NCBI RefSeq assembly: GCF_900188295.1
Contig: NZ_FZNM01000005.1
Span: 124,001 to 188,000 of the forward strand
Reading direction: 5' to 3'
Length of the DNA: 64,000 nt
DNA from: Paracoccus sediminis
GTDB lineage: Bacteria; Pseudomonadota; Alphaproteobacteria; Rhodobacterales; Rhodobacteraceae
Below are positions 1 through 8,610 of this stretch, piece after piece (within the stretch, counting starts at the first letter, position 1; each line of letters begins with the position of its first letter). The position numbers and the translations under genes were made by a program. The notes under the pieces are model-generated. The model did not search any database, was not told the origin of the DNA, and was given only the letters and a program-made list of their open reading frames with translations.

Positions 1-2
1 GC

Positions 3-260
3 CAGTCGTTCGAACTGAACGCGATCGCCGCGGCGGTGCTGGGCGGCACGTCCATGTCGGGCGGGCGGGGCCGGATCGGCGGCACCATCGTCGGCGCCTT
101 CGTGATCGGCGTTTTGTCGGACGGGCTGGTGATGATGGGCGTGTCGTCGTTCTGGCAAACGGTCATCAAGGGCCTTGTCATCATCGCCGCCGTGGTGGTC
201 GATCAGGCGCAGCAGAAGTTGCAGGCCCGCGTCGCCTTGCAGGCCGAGGCGGGGAAGTGA
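3..260 (+). CDS. Sugar ABC transporter permease, C-terminal part (5' end outside window)
   Basis: This is the last 85 or so residues of an inner-membrane permease of the RbsC/BPD_transp_2 family. The frame is open from base 3. It shows the conserved family segment LNAIAAAVLGGTSMSGGRG, followed by hydrophobic helices and the usual ending (IKGLVIIAAVVVDQ). The family imports pentoses, hexoses and polyols. The next gene starts two bases after its stop and encodes an ApsD-like D-apiose dehydrogenase, so D-apiose is the likeliest substrate. That assignment is inferred from neighbours; the fragment itself carries no substrate information. Confidence 0.85.
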   Translation, partial: QSFELNAIAAAVLGGTSMSGGRGRIGGTIVGAFVIGVLSDGLVMMGVSSFWQTVIKGLVIIAAVVVDQAQQKLQARVALQAEAGK

Positions 261-261
261 C

Positions 262-1284
262 ATGAAAGGCGCGCTGATCGGCTGCGGGTTCTTCGCGCAG
301 AACCAGATGCATGGCTGGGCCGGGATCCCAGGCGTGGACATCGTGGCCGTCTGCGACCGCGATCCCACGCGGCGCAACGACACGGCGGCCCGTTTCGGCG
401 CCCGCCCCTATGCCGACGCCGCCGACATGCTGGCGGCGGAATCGCCGGATTTCGTGGACATCGCCACCACCGTCGCATCCCACCGTCCGCTGGTCGAACT
501 GGCGGCGGCGGCGGGGGTCCACGTCATCTGCCAGAAGCCCTTTGCCGAAACGATGCCGGACGCCCGCGCCATGGTCGCCGCCGTCGATGCGGCGGGAAGG
601 ACGCTGATGGTGCACGAGAACTTCCGCTGGCAATCGGCGGTCCGCGCGGCCATCGAGGCGGTGCGCGGCGGCGCCGTGGGCCGGCCCTTTTTCGGGCGGG
701 TCAGCTTTCGGTCGGGCTATGACGTGTTTTCGGGCCAGCCCTATCTGGCGACCGATCCGCGCTTCATCATCCAGGATCTGGGCATCCACATCCTGGACGT
801 GGCGCGCGCGCTGTTCGGCGATGTGGCCACGCTGGCGGCCAGCACGCGGCGCATCAACCCGGCGATCCGCGGCGAGGATGTGGCGACCATGCTGCTGGAA
901 CATGACAGCGGCGTGACCAGCGTGGTCGATTGCTCCTACGCGACCCGCCGCCTCCCCGAGACCTTTCCGGAAACCCTGCTGGAGATCGACGGCGACAAGG
1001 GCACGCTGCGGCTGGATGCGGGATACCGGCTGGTGATCCAGGCGGGCGGCGAGCAGATCCGCGACGTGGCCCCGCCGGTCCTGCCCTGGGCGGAACGGCC
1101 CTGGCACAACATCCAGGAAAGCGTGCGGATCATCCAGGCGCATTTCGTGGACTGCCTGCGCCGTGGCACGCAGCCCGAAACCTCGGGGCACGACAACCTC
1201 AGGACGCTGGCCTTGGTCGAGGCCGCCTATCGATCCGCCGCCGACCGGACGCGCATCGACATGCGGGCGCCGGAATGGACCTGA
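262..1284 (+). CDS. apsD: Gfo/Idh/MocA dehydrogenase, probable D-apiose dehydrogenase
   Basis: A 340-residue NAD(P)-dependent dehydrogenase. The Rossmann motif (LIGCGFFA) is at residues 5-11. The second family motif appears as CQKP at 90-93 in place of the usual EKP. A C-terminal alpha/beta domain carries DLGIHILD, with the probable catalytic histidine. The N-terminal pattern (IGCGFFA, then FVDIAT and ICQKP) matches what I recall of ApsD enzymes, which oxidise D-apiose to apionolactone. The ATG at 262 is chosen because it starts exactly at the Rossmann strand; the frame is open further upstream. It overlaps the next gene by 10 bases. An ApnL-like lactonase next door fits the product of this step. 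Another sugar dehydrogenase of the same superfamily remains possible. Confidence 0.68.
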   Translation: MKGALIGCGFFAQNQMHGWAGIPGVDIVAVCDRDPTRRNDTAARFGARPYADAADMLAAESPDFVDIATTVASHRPLVELAAAAGVHVICQKPFAETMPDARAMVAAVDAAGRTLMVHENFRWQSAVRAAIEAVRGGAVGRPFFGRVSFRSGYDVFSGQPYLATDPRFIIQDLGIHILDVARALFGDVATLAASTRRINPAIRGEDVATMLLEHDSGVTSVVDCSYATRRLPETFPETLLEIDGDKGTLRLDAGYRLVIQAGGEQIRDVAPPVLPWAERPWHNIQESVRIIQAHFVDCLRRGTQPETSGHDNLRTLALVEAAYRSAADRTRIDMRAPEWT

Positions 1285-3008
1285 CCGCCCTTTACGGCAC
1301 CGACAAGCCGCCGCGCCAAGGACAGGTGCTGCGCGCGGGCGCGGCGACGGCCACGCTGGAGGCGGGGCAGTTGCGCCATGTGCGCGTGGGCGGCGTCGAG
1401 GCGATCCGTGCGGTGTCCTTTCTGGTCCGCGACCGGGACTGGGGCACGGTGGATCCGGTGATAACCGGCCTGGCCCTTGACGGGGGGCGTGTCGCCTATG
1501 GCGCCCGGTATGACATGGGCGCGGGCCGTCTGGACGTGCAGGTCGCGCTGACCCTGACGCCGGACGGCCTCATCGCCGAAGCGGTCGCCACGGCCCATGG
1601 CACGGTGGAAACCAACCGCGCGGGTTTCACCGTCCTGCACCCCATCGAGGGCGTGGCGGGCGCCCCGGTCCGCGTCGGCCATCCGGGCGGCGTCGAGGAT
1701 GCGAGCTTCCCCGCGCTGATCGAACCCTGGCAGCCCTTTCAGGACATCACGTCCCTGACCCATCAGGCGGGCGGGCTGCGCATCGAATGCCGGGTTGAGG
1801 GCGATGTGTTCGAGATGGAGGATCAGCGCCAATGGGGCGATGCGTCCTTCAAGACCTACAACCGCCCGCTGGCCCTGCCATGGCCCTATGCCATCGGGGA
1901 TGGCGAAGAGCTGCGGCAGGCGGTGCGGATCGCCTGGACCCCCGCCGAGTCTGCCGATCCGGTCGCGCCGATCCGGGCCGAGGCTCCGGGCGCGGCCTTC
2001 CCCGAAACGGCGCTTGTGCTGACCCCCGCCGATGCCCGCCGCGCTGCGGCCAATCCCGACCACCTGCGCCGCATCGGCGCCCAACGGGTTCTGTGCCATC
2101 TGGACATCGCGGCAGGACACGGCCTTTCGGAATTGGGCGGCTTTGCCGCGTTGCAAGCCGCCCTGCCAGACCTCGCCTATGACCTGGAACTGATCGCCGC
2201 CTGTCCCCCAAAGGGCGATCTGGAAGCCGAGTTCGCCGGATATGCCGCCGATATGGCGTTGTCGGGGTTGGGCGTGGCGTCGGTGATGGTGTGCCCTTCG
2301 GTGGACCGGCAATCGACCCCGCCGGGATCGGAATGGCCTCCCTGCCCGCCTGCCGAGGCGATCCACGCCGCTGCCCGCGCGGCCTTTCCCGGCGTGACCC
2401 TGGGCGGCGGCGTGGCCAGCTTTTTCCCTGAACTGAACCGCAAGCGCCCGCCTGCCGATGCATGGGATTTCATTACCCACGGCCTTTGCCCCATCGTTCA
2501 TGCCGCCGATGACCAGTCGGTCATGGAAACGCTGGAGGCCGCGCCGCATATCCTCGCCTCGGCCCGCGCGATCGTCGGCGGCCGCGATTACCGGCTGGGA
2601 CCGTCCACCATCGCCATGCGGCAGAACCCTTATGGCAGCCGCCCGATCCCGAACCCGGATCGCGGCCGCGTGTGCATGGCCGACGACGACCCCCGGCAGG
2701 ACGGCGCCTTTGCCGCGGCCTGGACGCTGGGGCTGGCGGCAAGCATCGCGCCCGCCGGAATCACGGTCTGGACGCCCGCCGCGCTGTACGGGCCGCGCGG
2801 GCTGATCCGCGATGATGGCAGTCTGCGGCCCGTGGCGGCGGTGGTGCAGGCCCTGGCCGCGCAGGCGGGCAGGCCCGTGCGCCGTGCGGCCATTGCCGAC
2901 GGCCGCGCCGATCTGGTTTTCGACGACGCCGCGCTGACCGCCAACCTGACCCCGGACGGTCCCCACCCCTTTGGCTGGCAAAGCCGTCCGCCTTCGCCTA
3001 TGGCTTGA
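1275..3008 (+). CDS. apnL: Probable D-apionate lactonase
   Basis: A 577-residue cytoplasmic protein without signal peptide. Its N-terminus (LYGTDKPP, then VRVGGVEAIRAVSFLVRDRDWGT) matches my memory of ApnL, the enzyme hydrolysing D-apionolactone to D-apionate in the apiose oxidative pathway. A beta-rich N-terminal half is followed by a region resembling a TIM barrel of the glycoside-hydrolase type. The start at 1275 lies inside the upstream dehydrogenase, indicating translational coupling. The later pathway enzymes (apionate oxidation and decarboxylation) are not in this window and should lie upstream. The call is recognition by family memory plus context and has not been searched. Confidence 0.66.
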   Translation: MDLTALYGTDKPPRQGQVLRAGAATATLEAGQLRHVRVGGVEAIRAVSFLVRDRDWGTVDPVITGLALDGGRVAYGARYDMGAGRLDVQVALTLTPDGLIAEAVATAHGTVETNRAGFTVLHPIEGVAGAPVRVGHPGGVEDASFPALIEPWQPFQDITSLTHQAGGLRIECRVEGDVFEMEDQRQWGDASFKTYNRPLALPWPYAIGDGEELRQAVRIAWTPAESADPVAPIRAEAPGAAFPETALVLTPADARRAAANPDHLRRIGAQRVLCHLDIAAGHGLSELGGFAALQAALPDLAYDLELIAACPPKGDLEAEFAGYAADMALSGLGVASVMVCPSVDRQSTPPGSEWPPCPPAEAIHAAARAAFPGVTLGGGVASFFPELNRKRPPADAWDFITHGLCPIVHAADDQSVMETLEAAPHILASARAIVGGRDYRLGPSTIAMRQNPYGSRPIPNPDRGRVCMADDDPRQDGAFAAAWTLGLAASIAPAGITVWTPAALYGPRGLIRDDGSLRPVAAVVQALAAQAGRPVRRAAIADGRADLVFDDAALTANLTPDGPHPFGWQSRPPSPMA

Positions 3009-3036
3009 CGCAAGACCGCAGACAAGGGCCGCCGCC

Positions 3037-3762
3037 ATGAAACAGGATCCGCTTGCCCCCCCCGACCGGATCGTCCGGCGCAAGCTGTCCGATCAGATCT
3101 TTGACCGGCTGCGCGACATGATGGCCAGCGGCGAGCTGCCCCCCGGCGCGGCGGTGCCGTCGGAACGCGACCTGATGGAGCGTTTCGGCGTCGGCCGCCC
3201 TGCCGTTCGGGAAGCCTTGCAGCACATGCACACCATGGGCCTGATTACCATCAGTCACGGCGAACGCAGCCGGGTGAACGAACTGTCGGCGGGCAGCGTG
3301 CTGGCCCGCGTCGATGACGCGGCGCGGATGCTGCTGTCGGCGGAACCCGAACAGCTTGAGCATCTCAAGCAGGCGCGCCGCATGTTCGAATGCGGGCTGG
3401 TGCGCGTGGCGGCCGAGAACGCCACCGTTCACGATGTGCGCGACCTGCGCGACCTGGTCGGCGAACAGCGCGCCCGGATCGGCGATGCCGAGACTTTCGT
3501 GACCGCCGACATGGCCTTTCACGCCCGCATCGCGCAGATTTCCGCGAACCCCATCCTGATGGCGACCAGCCAGGCGATGCTGCGGTGGCTGTTCCAGTAT
3601 CACGGCGTGCTCTTGCACTGGTCTGGCAACGAGCGGATCACGCTGGGGGAACACGACGGGATCGTGGATCGGATCGCCGCCCGCGACGCCGAGGGGGCGG
3701 TGGCGGCGATGGGGGCGCATCTGGATCGGTCGAACCCCCTTTACCGCCACCCGTGTTCCTAG
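3037..3762 (+). CDS. GntR-family transcriptional regulator (FadR/NanR type)
   Basis: A 241-residue DNA-binding regulator. A winged helix occupies about residues 12-82, with recognition region SERDLMERFGVGRPAVREAL at 42-61 and the following HGERSRV, which resembles NanR-type proteins. An all-helical FCD effector domain fills the rest and contains the expected metal or ligand-binding histidines (MAFHARI and GEHDGIV). It starts 28 bases after apnL in the same orientation, so it is the likely local regulator of the apiose genes. Its last four bases overlap the convergent permease gene. The ATG at 3037 is preferred to the longer frame because the family motif begins shortly after it. Confidence 0.85.
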   Translation: MKQDPLAPPDRIVRRKLSDQIFDRLRDMMASGELPPGAAVPSERDLMERFGVGRPAVREALQHMHTMGLITISHGERSRVNELSAGSVLARVDDAARMLLSAEPEQLEHLKQARRMFECGLVRVAAENATVHDVRDLRDLVGEQRARIGDAETFVTADMAFHARIAQISANPILMATSQAMLRWLFQYHGVLLHWSGNERITLGEHDGIVDRIAARDAEGAVAAMGAHLDRSNPLYRHPCS

Positions 3763-4589
3763 GGGAGTTGAGGTTTTGGGTCCAACGCCCCGCGTGTGAG
3801 ACGGTCCACCAGCACCGCGACGGCGACGATGGCGAGGCCGGCGCGCAGCCCAAGGCCCATTTCCATGCGGGTCAGGCCGCGCGTCACCTCGGCGCCCAGG
3901 CCGCCCGCGCCCACAAGGCCGGCTAGCACGACCATGGCGAGCGAGAGCAGAATGCACTGGTTCAGGCCGACCAGCAGCGTAGGCATGGCCGCCGGAAGCT
4001 CGATCTTCCACAGGATCGTGCGGGGTTTCGCACCGATGGCCTGACCCAGTTCCTTCAGGTCGTTCGGCACACCCCGGAAGGCCAACGTCGTCAGGCGCAG
4101 CATCGGCGGGATGCCGTAGACGATGGTGGCAATGATCGCGGGCACACGGCCCAGGGAAAAGATCATCACCGCCGGGATCAGATAGACCCAGGGCGGCACA
4201 GTCTGCATCACGTCCAGCACGGGGCGCAGCGTCGCCTCGACCCGTGCGCGGCGGGCGGCCAGGATGCCCAAGGGAAAGGCGATGGCCACCGCGATGGCCA
4301 CGGCCACGACCACCAGAGCGATGGTCTGCATGGATGCCTGCCACAGCCCGCCGATCCAGCAAAAGCCCAGGCAGCCCAAGGCCAGAACCGCGACCCACAG
4401 GCCGGCGGCGAAAAAGGCCAGGACGACGACGATGGCGATGACGGCACCGGCGGGCAGGACCAGCAGGGCGGATTCGATGCCGCCCAGGACCGTCTCGATC
4501 ACCTGGGTGACGACCGCGAAGACCCCGTGGAAATTGGCGTTCAGCCAGTCGATCGACGGGGCCAGCACGGCGCCGGGGTTGAAGGTCAT
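3759..4589 (-). CDS. Glycine betaine/proline-type ABC transporter permease (second)
   Basis: A 276-residue inner-membrane permease of the ProW/OpuAB class with about six hydrophobic segments. The EAA-loop region reads DLKELGQAIGAKPRTILWKI, followed by LPAAMPTLLVGLNQCI, typical of quaternary-amine importers. Its ATG shares one base with the stop of the upstream permease gene (TGATG), so the two are translationally coupled. Together they would form a heterodimeric membrane channel. It is the last gene of the importer operon and converges on the GntR gene. No terminator hairpin was noticed at its end. Confidence 0.88.
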   Translation of the reverse strand: MTFNPGAVLAPSIDWLNANFHGVFAVVTQVIETVLGGIESALLVLPAGAVIAIVVVLAFFAAGLWVAVLALGCLGFCWIGGLWQASMQTIALVVVAVAIAVAIAFPLGILAARRARVEATLRPVLDVMQTVPPWVYLIPAVMIFSLGRVPAIIATIVYGIPPMLRLTTLAFRGVPNDLKELGQAIGAKPRTILWKIELPAAMPTLLVGLNQCILLSLAMVVLAGLVGAGGLGAEVTRGLTRMEMGLGLRAGLAIVAVAVLVDRLTRGALDPKPQLP

Positions 4590-5416
4590 CAGGGTTTCCT
4601 CGCGGTGGCCTGGGTCAGGCGGTCCAGAAGCATCGTCAGCACGACGATGGCGATGGACGCATTGATGGATGTCGCGATGTCCAGCGTGCGGATCGCGCCA
4701 TAGATCGTCTCGCCCAGGCCGCCCGATCCGACGATGCCTGCGATTACGACCATGCCAAAGGCCATCATCAGGCTCTGGTTGATGCCCGCCATGATCGACG
4801 GGACGGCGAAGGGCAGCCGGATCTTCCAAAGCATCTGGCCGCGGCTGGCGCCGATGGCCTGGCCCAGTTCCAGGAACGCGGCGGGGGTCTGGCGGATGCC
4901 CAGCGATGTCAGGCGGATCGCGGGCGGCATCGCGACGATCACGGTGGCCACCAGGGCGGTGGCGGGGCCATAGCCCATCAGCGCGATGGCGGGCAGCAGA
5001 TAGATATAGGGCGGCAGGGTCTGGATCAGGTCGAGCGCCGGGGTCAGCGCGCGGTCCAGGCGCGGCATCAGCCCGGCCAGGACGCCCAGCGGAACGCCGA
5101 TCGCCAGGGCGATGACGCTGGCCGCGACCACCAGGGCCAGGGTCTGCATGGTCTCCTCCCACAGGCCCATGGCCCGGCAGGCGGCAAGCGCTAGGGCGGA
5201 GCCGATCCCGAAGGCCGGGCCGAGGACGCGCCAGCCGATCAGCCCGGCCAGACCGGCCACGGCCCAGAAGGGCGGCAGCATCAGCAGCCACAGGGCAGCG
5301 TCATAAAGCCCTTCCAGCACGGCACGGATACCGTCGAAGACAAAGGCAGCGTGGTCGGTCAGCCAGAACAGCGCGTCATCGACCACGCGGTCGAAGGTGG
5401 TGACAAAGCGTTCCAT
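4589..5416 (-). CDS. Glycine betaine/proline-type ABC transporter permease (first)
   Basis: A 275-residue membrane protein homologous to its downstream partner. A soluble N-terminal stretch of about 25 residues precedes the hydrophobic helices. The coupling motif (FLELGQAIGASRGQMLWKI) contacts the ATPase in this family. It lies eight bases after the ATPase gene in a binding protein - ATPase - permease - permease operon. Two separate, unequal permeases instead of one ProW homodimer is a variant seen in alphaproteobacterial betaine and choline importers. The substrate is not shown by the sequence. Confidence 0.88.
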   Translation of the reverse strand: MERFVTTFDRVVDDALFWLTDHAAFVFDGIRAVLEGLYDAALWLLMLPPFWAVAGLAGLIGWRVLGPAFGIGSALALAACRAMGLWEETMQTLALVVAASVIALAIGVPLGVLAGLMPRLDRALTPALDLIQTLPPYIYLLPAIALMGYGPATALVATVIVAMPPAIRLTSLGIRQTPAAFLELGQAIGASRGQMLWKIRLPFAVPSIMAGINQSLMMAFGMVVIAGIVGSGGLGETIYGAIRTLDIATSINASIAIVVLTMLLDRLTQATARKP

Positions 5417-5424
5417 GCTGCCCC

Positions 5425-6498
5425 CTATGCTGCGGCGCGGGGTTCGGCATCGCCCCGCACGCCCAGCAGCAGGCTGCGCGTGGTGACGACGCCGACGATG
5501 CGTCCATTATCGGCAATCGCGATGGCATCGCTGCCCGTGCCGGTGATCTTGCCGATCAGCGCGTCGATATCCGCATCGGGCGAGCACTGCGGCAAGCTGT
5601 CGAGCGACACCCCGGGCCACTGGCGGCGCCACTGGTCCACGGGGATCATCACCGAATGGGCCTTGACCAGATGCAGGCGCGAGATGCCGGCCACGAAGTC
5701 CACGACATATTGATCGGCGGGGTTCATCACGATCTGTTCGGCGGTGCCGTCCTGGATGATGACGCCGTCCTTCATGATGGCGATGCGGTCGCCGATGCGG
5801 ATCGCCTCGTCCAGGTCATGGGTGATGAACACGGCCGACTTGCCCAGATCCTTGGCCAGCTGACGGAACTCGTCCTGCAACTGGCGACGGATCAGGGGAT
5901 CCAGGGCACTGAAGGGTTCGTCCATCAGGATGATCTCGGGGTCGGCGGTCAGCGCGCGCGCCAGGCCCACCCGCTGTTGCATGCCCCCCGACAGTTCGCG
6001 GGGATAACGCTGGATCCAGTCCGACAGCCCGACCTTGGCCAAGGCCGCCTCGGCCGCGCGGTTGCGGTCCTCGCGCCCCACCCCCTGCACCTCGAGGCCG
6101 AAGGCCGCGTTTTCCAGCACCGTGCGCTGCGGCAGCAGGGCCACCGACTGGAACACCATGCCGATGTGGCGGGCGCGGGTCTCGCGCAGGGTGGCCGCGT
6201 CCATGGCGGCGATGTCGCGGCCCTTGACGGTGACGGTGCCGAGGCTGGGTTCGATCAGCCGGTTCAGAAGGCGGATCAGCGTGGACTTGCCGGACCCCGA
6301 CAGGCCCATGACGCAGAAGATCTCTCCCCGCCGCACCTGGAGGCTGGCGTCCGACACGCCCACCACGCAGCCGAACTCCCTCAGCACCTGCTGCTTGCCC
6401 AAGCCCCGCCCGGTGATCGCGCCGATCGCCTCGCGCGAGCGTTCGCCGAAGACCTTCCACACCGACCGGCAGTCGATCAGAACCTCGTTGCTTTCCAT
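5425..6498 (-). CDS. Glycine betaine/proline-type ABC transporter ATP-binding protein
   Basis: A 357-residue ATPase of the ProV/OpuAA class. Walker A is GLSGSGKST near residue 65, the ABC signature is LSGGMQQRVGLARAL, and Walker B is IILMDEPFSALDP. The N-terminal extension (WKVFGERSREAI) before the core is characteristic of ProV-type proteins. The last 80 residues form a CBS-like regulatory region ending RIVGVVTTRSLLLGV, used in this family to sense ionic strength. The ATG at 6498 is chosen over an in-frame GTG two codons earlier. It energises the two permeases encoded downstream. Confidence 0.9.
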   Translation of the reverse strand: MESNEVLIDCRSVWKVFGERSREAIGAITGRGLGKQQVLREFGCVVGVSDASLQVRRGEIFCVMGLSGSGKSTLIRLLNRLIEPSLGTVTVKGRDIAAMDAATLRETRARHIGMVFQSVALLPQRTVLENAAFGLEVQGVGREDRNRAAEAALAKVGLSDWIQRYPRELSGGMQQRVGLARALTADPEIILMDEPFSALDPLIRRQLQDEFRQLAKDLGKSAVFITHDLDEAIRIGDRIAIMKDGVIIQDGTAEQIVMNPADQYVVDFVAGISRLHLVKAHSVMIPVDQWRRQWPGVSLDSLPQCSPDADIDALIGKITGTGSDAIAIADNGRIVGVVTTRSLLLGVRGDAEPRAAA

Positions 6499-6555
6499 GG
6501 CCACCCTGTCGTTTTCCTGGTTGGAGAGCGGGCAGCCTGGGGCCGCCCGGCGGGA

Positions 6556-7410
6556 TCAATAGGCCTTGATGTTGCTCCAGCGGCCGATCAGGTCCGCATG
6601 GGCCTCGGTCCAGTCGGCGACCGCCTCGTCCATGGTCTTGCCGCCGTTGACCGCGGCGTTGATCGCGGTGATGTCGGCCAGGGGCACATAGACGCTGGCC
6701 AGGATCTCGCGCGCCTCGGGGTTTTCGGCGGAAAAGCCGTCCTGCCCGATCCAGTAATAGGTCTGGGGCGGGGCGAAGATGCCCTTGGGGTCGGCTAGGA
6801 ACTTGGTGTCGTATTTCTGGACCATCCACGACGGTTCCCAGACGATTACGGCGATGGGTTCCTGCCGGTCGGTCGCGGATTGCAGCGCGGCGGTCATGGC
6901 CGCGGTGCTGCCTTCGACCAGTTGCAGGTCCAGGCCGTATTGCGACACCACGTCGGCGGCTTCGCGCATGACGCCCGCGCCCGGCTCGATCCCCACGATG
7001 CGGCCGCCGAACTGGTCGGCGTTTTCATTCAACTGTTCGATGGAATCGATCGTCACATAGCGGGGCACCGCGATGCCCTGGTACAGCCCGTGCGATACAG
7101 GGGAAATCTTTTCCAGCCGGCTCTTGTTGCGGTCCCAGTAATCCGAGGCGGCATAGTCGATCTGCGACACCATGACCTGCACGTCGCCCTTGGCCAGGGC
7201 GGCATAGGCGATGCCCCATTCCGAAAATTCGGTCACCGCGACAGTGAAGCCCTTGTCCTCCAGCACCTTCTTGGTGATGCCGGCGATCGGGGTCAGATCC
7301 TCCCAGGCCATCGTGCCCATCTTGATGACCTTGTCGTCCTGGGCCATGGCCGGGGCGGCAAGACCCAGGGCGACGGCGCCTGCCAGGATCGTGGTAAAAA
7401 AATTGTGCAT
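6556..7410 (-). CDS. Glycine betaine/proline-type ABC transporter substrate-binding protein
   Basis: A 284-residue periplasmic binding protein with a Sec signal peptide (MHNFFTTILAGAVALGLAAPAMA, cut before QDDK). The OpuAC-like body contains many tryptophans and tyrosines (MAWEDLTP, SEWGIAYA, VWEPSWM, YYWIGQ), as expected for an aromatic cage around a quaternary ammonium group. It opens the importer operon, with 57 bases to the ATPase. A regulatory-looking element at 7591-7633 lies about 180 bases upstream and is repeated in front of the DapA/ALDH/oxidase operon, suggesting import feeds that pathway. The exact ligand (betaine, proline betaine or another onium) is unknown. Confidence 0.87.
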   Translation of the reverse strand: MHNFFTTILAGAVALGLAAPAMAQDDKVIKMGTMAWEDLTPIAGITKKVLEDKGFTVAVTEFSEWGIAYAALAKGDVQVMVSQIDYAASDYWDRNKSRLEKISPVSHGLYQGIAVPRYVTIDSIEQLNENADQFGGRIVGIEPGAGVMREAADVVSQYGLDLQLVEGSTAAMTAALQSATDRQEPIAVIVWEPSWMVQKYDTKFLADPKGIFAPPQTYYWIGQDGFSAENPEAREILASVYVPLADITAINAAVNGGKTMDEAVADWTEAHADLIGRWSNIKAY

Positions 7411-7590
7411 CGATTCTCCTCTCTGTCGGGCCAGTCGGCGGGCAAGGGTTTACCCGGCGCCGCGCCGAAGGCGGCGGTCGGGATCATGGCCCCGCTGGCG
7501 TTTTCCTGATGACCGGGTCCGTCGGTCGCGGTCCCTCCGAGGCTCCCGTCCCCGGCTGCCCATGGTTATCCGCCATCGGTTGCCGTCGGG

Positions 7591-7633
7591 GCAAACGAGA
7601 ATATCCTGCGGTGGCGCATTAGAAATTCTAGGC
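7591..7633 (-). promoter_or_regulatory. Conserved 43-bp element, copy A (putative LysR operator upstream of the importer)
   Basis: This stretch aligns without gaps to 12440-12482, with 34 of 43 positions identical by eye. The invariant blocks on the + strand are GCAAACGA, AATAT, CTG and GCATTAGAAA, then CTA. Copy A contains the near-palindrome TAGAAATTCTA, compatible with a LysR-type binding site. It sits 181-223 bases before the binding-protein start. Shared control by the LysR regulator encoded at 7642-8610 is inference. Confidence 0.6.
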
Positions 7634-7641
7634 GCAGCCCG

Positions 7642-8610
7642 TCAGGGCCTCAGGGACGCCAGCATGTGATCCACAAAACCCGCGACCCCCGGTCGGCGCA
7701 GGGATTTCTGGCGGCAGTTGAGGAAATTGCCCCGGCCGATGGTCAACGGACCCGGATGGGCCAGCACCAGCCTGCCGTCGCGCAGGGACGCGCGGACCAT
7801 GTGCTGCCAGCCCAGCATCACGCCCTCTCCCGCCAGGGTCGCGGCCATCAACAGGTTGACCTTGTTGGTGGACAGGCTGGACGGCCGCCCGGCCCAGACG
7901 GCGCCTTGGGCCGCGAACCATTCCTTCCAGCCCAGCGGCTGCCACCCGATCGCGTCGGCGGACCAGTGGCGGTCGTGCAGGTGCAGCAGGTTCGCGCGGT
8001 TCAGGCTGTCCGCGTCGTCAAAGGGGCCATGCTGCGCCAGATAGGCCGGGGTGCAGACGGGCTGGGCCACCTCGGGGAACAGGAAATGCAGTTCCTCGCC
8101 CACCTCGCAGCGTTCGTTGCCGCACAGGATCGACAGGTCCACCTCGGAATAGTTGCGCAGGGTGTCGTCGGCATCGGACGCCAGCACCACGAAGCCGATG
8201 TCGGGATGGGCCTGGCGAAAGCTGTCGATCAGCGGCTTCAGCCAAAAGCTGGCCATGCCGTCGGTGGCCGACACCGTGATGGTTTCCGGCCCATCGTCGC
8301 CCGCGATGACCGACACGCCCGCGCTGATCCGGTCCAGCCCGTCACTGACCGCGGCGGCCAGGCTGATGCATTCGGGCGTCAGTTCCAGGGCATTGTGCTT
8401 GCGCAGGAACAGGTCCACCCCCAAGGCGCGTTCCAGCAGGCGGATCTGCTGGCTGATCGCGCCCTGGGTGACGTTCAGTTCCCGCGCAGCCAAGGTAAAG
8501 CTCAGGTGTTTCGCCGCCACCTCGAAGGTCGCGAAAGACCCGAGCGAGGGCAGATAGCGGCGCTTGATCGGCGGCATGGCGGCAAGATCCCGTTGCTGAC
8601 GGGGGATCAT
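7642..8610 (-). CDS. LysR-family transcriptional regulator
   Basis: A 322-residue regulator. The N-terminal winged helix (SFATFEVAAKHLSFTLAARELNV, then QGAISQQIRLLERALGVDLF) matches GcvA-type LysR proteins, followed by a periplasmic-binding-like effector domain. The ATG at 8610 overlaps the stop of the FAD oxidoreductase gene (ATGA), so it is the last gene of the catabolic operon. An alternative start at 8577 (MPPIKRRYLP) is closer to the usual family N-terminus. The two copies of a shared element at 7591 and 12440 are its best candidate targets. Confidence 0.88.
   Translation of the reverse strand: MIPRQQRDLAAMPPIKRRYLPSLGSFATFEVAAKHLSFTLAARELNVTQGAISQQIRLLERALGVDLFLRKHNALELTPECISLAAAVSDGLDRISAGVSVIAGDDGPETITVSATDGMASFWLKPLIDSFRQAHPDIGFVVLASDADDTLRNYSEVDLSILCGNERCEVGEELHFLFPEVAQPVCTPAYLAQHGPFDDADSLNRANLLHLHDRHWSADAIGWQPLGWKEWFAAQGAVWAGRPSSLSTNKVNLLMAATLAGEGVMLGWQHMVRASLRDGRLVLAHPGPLTIGRGNFLNCRQKSLRRPGVAGFVDHMLASLRP

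Noticed and set aside
7411..7590. Riboswitch in the leader of the betaine-type importer
   Set aside because: No known riboswitch core was recognised. The only conserved feature is the 43-bp element shared with the other operon, which is better read as a protein-binding site.
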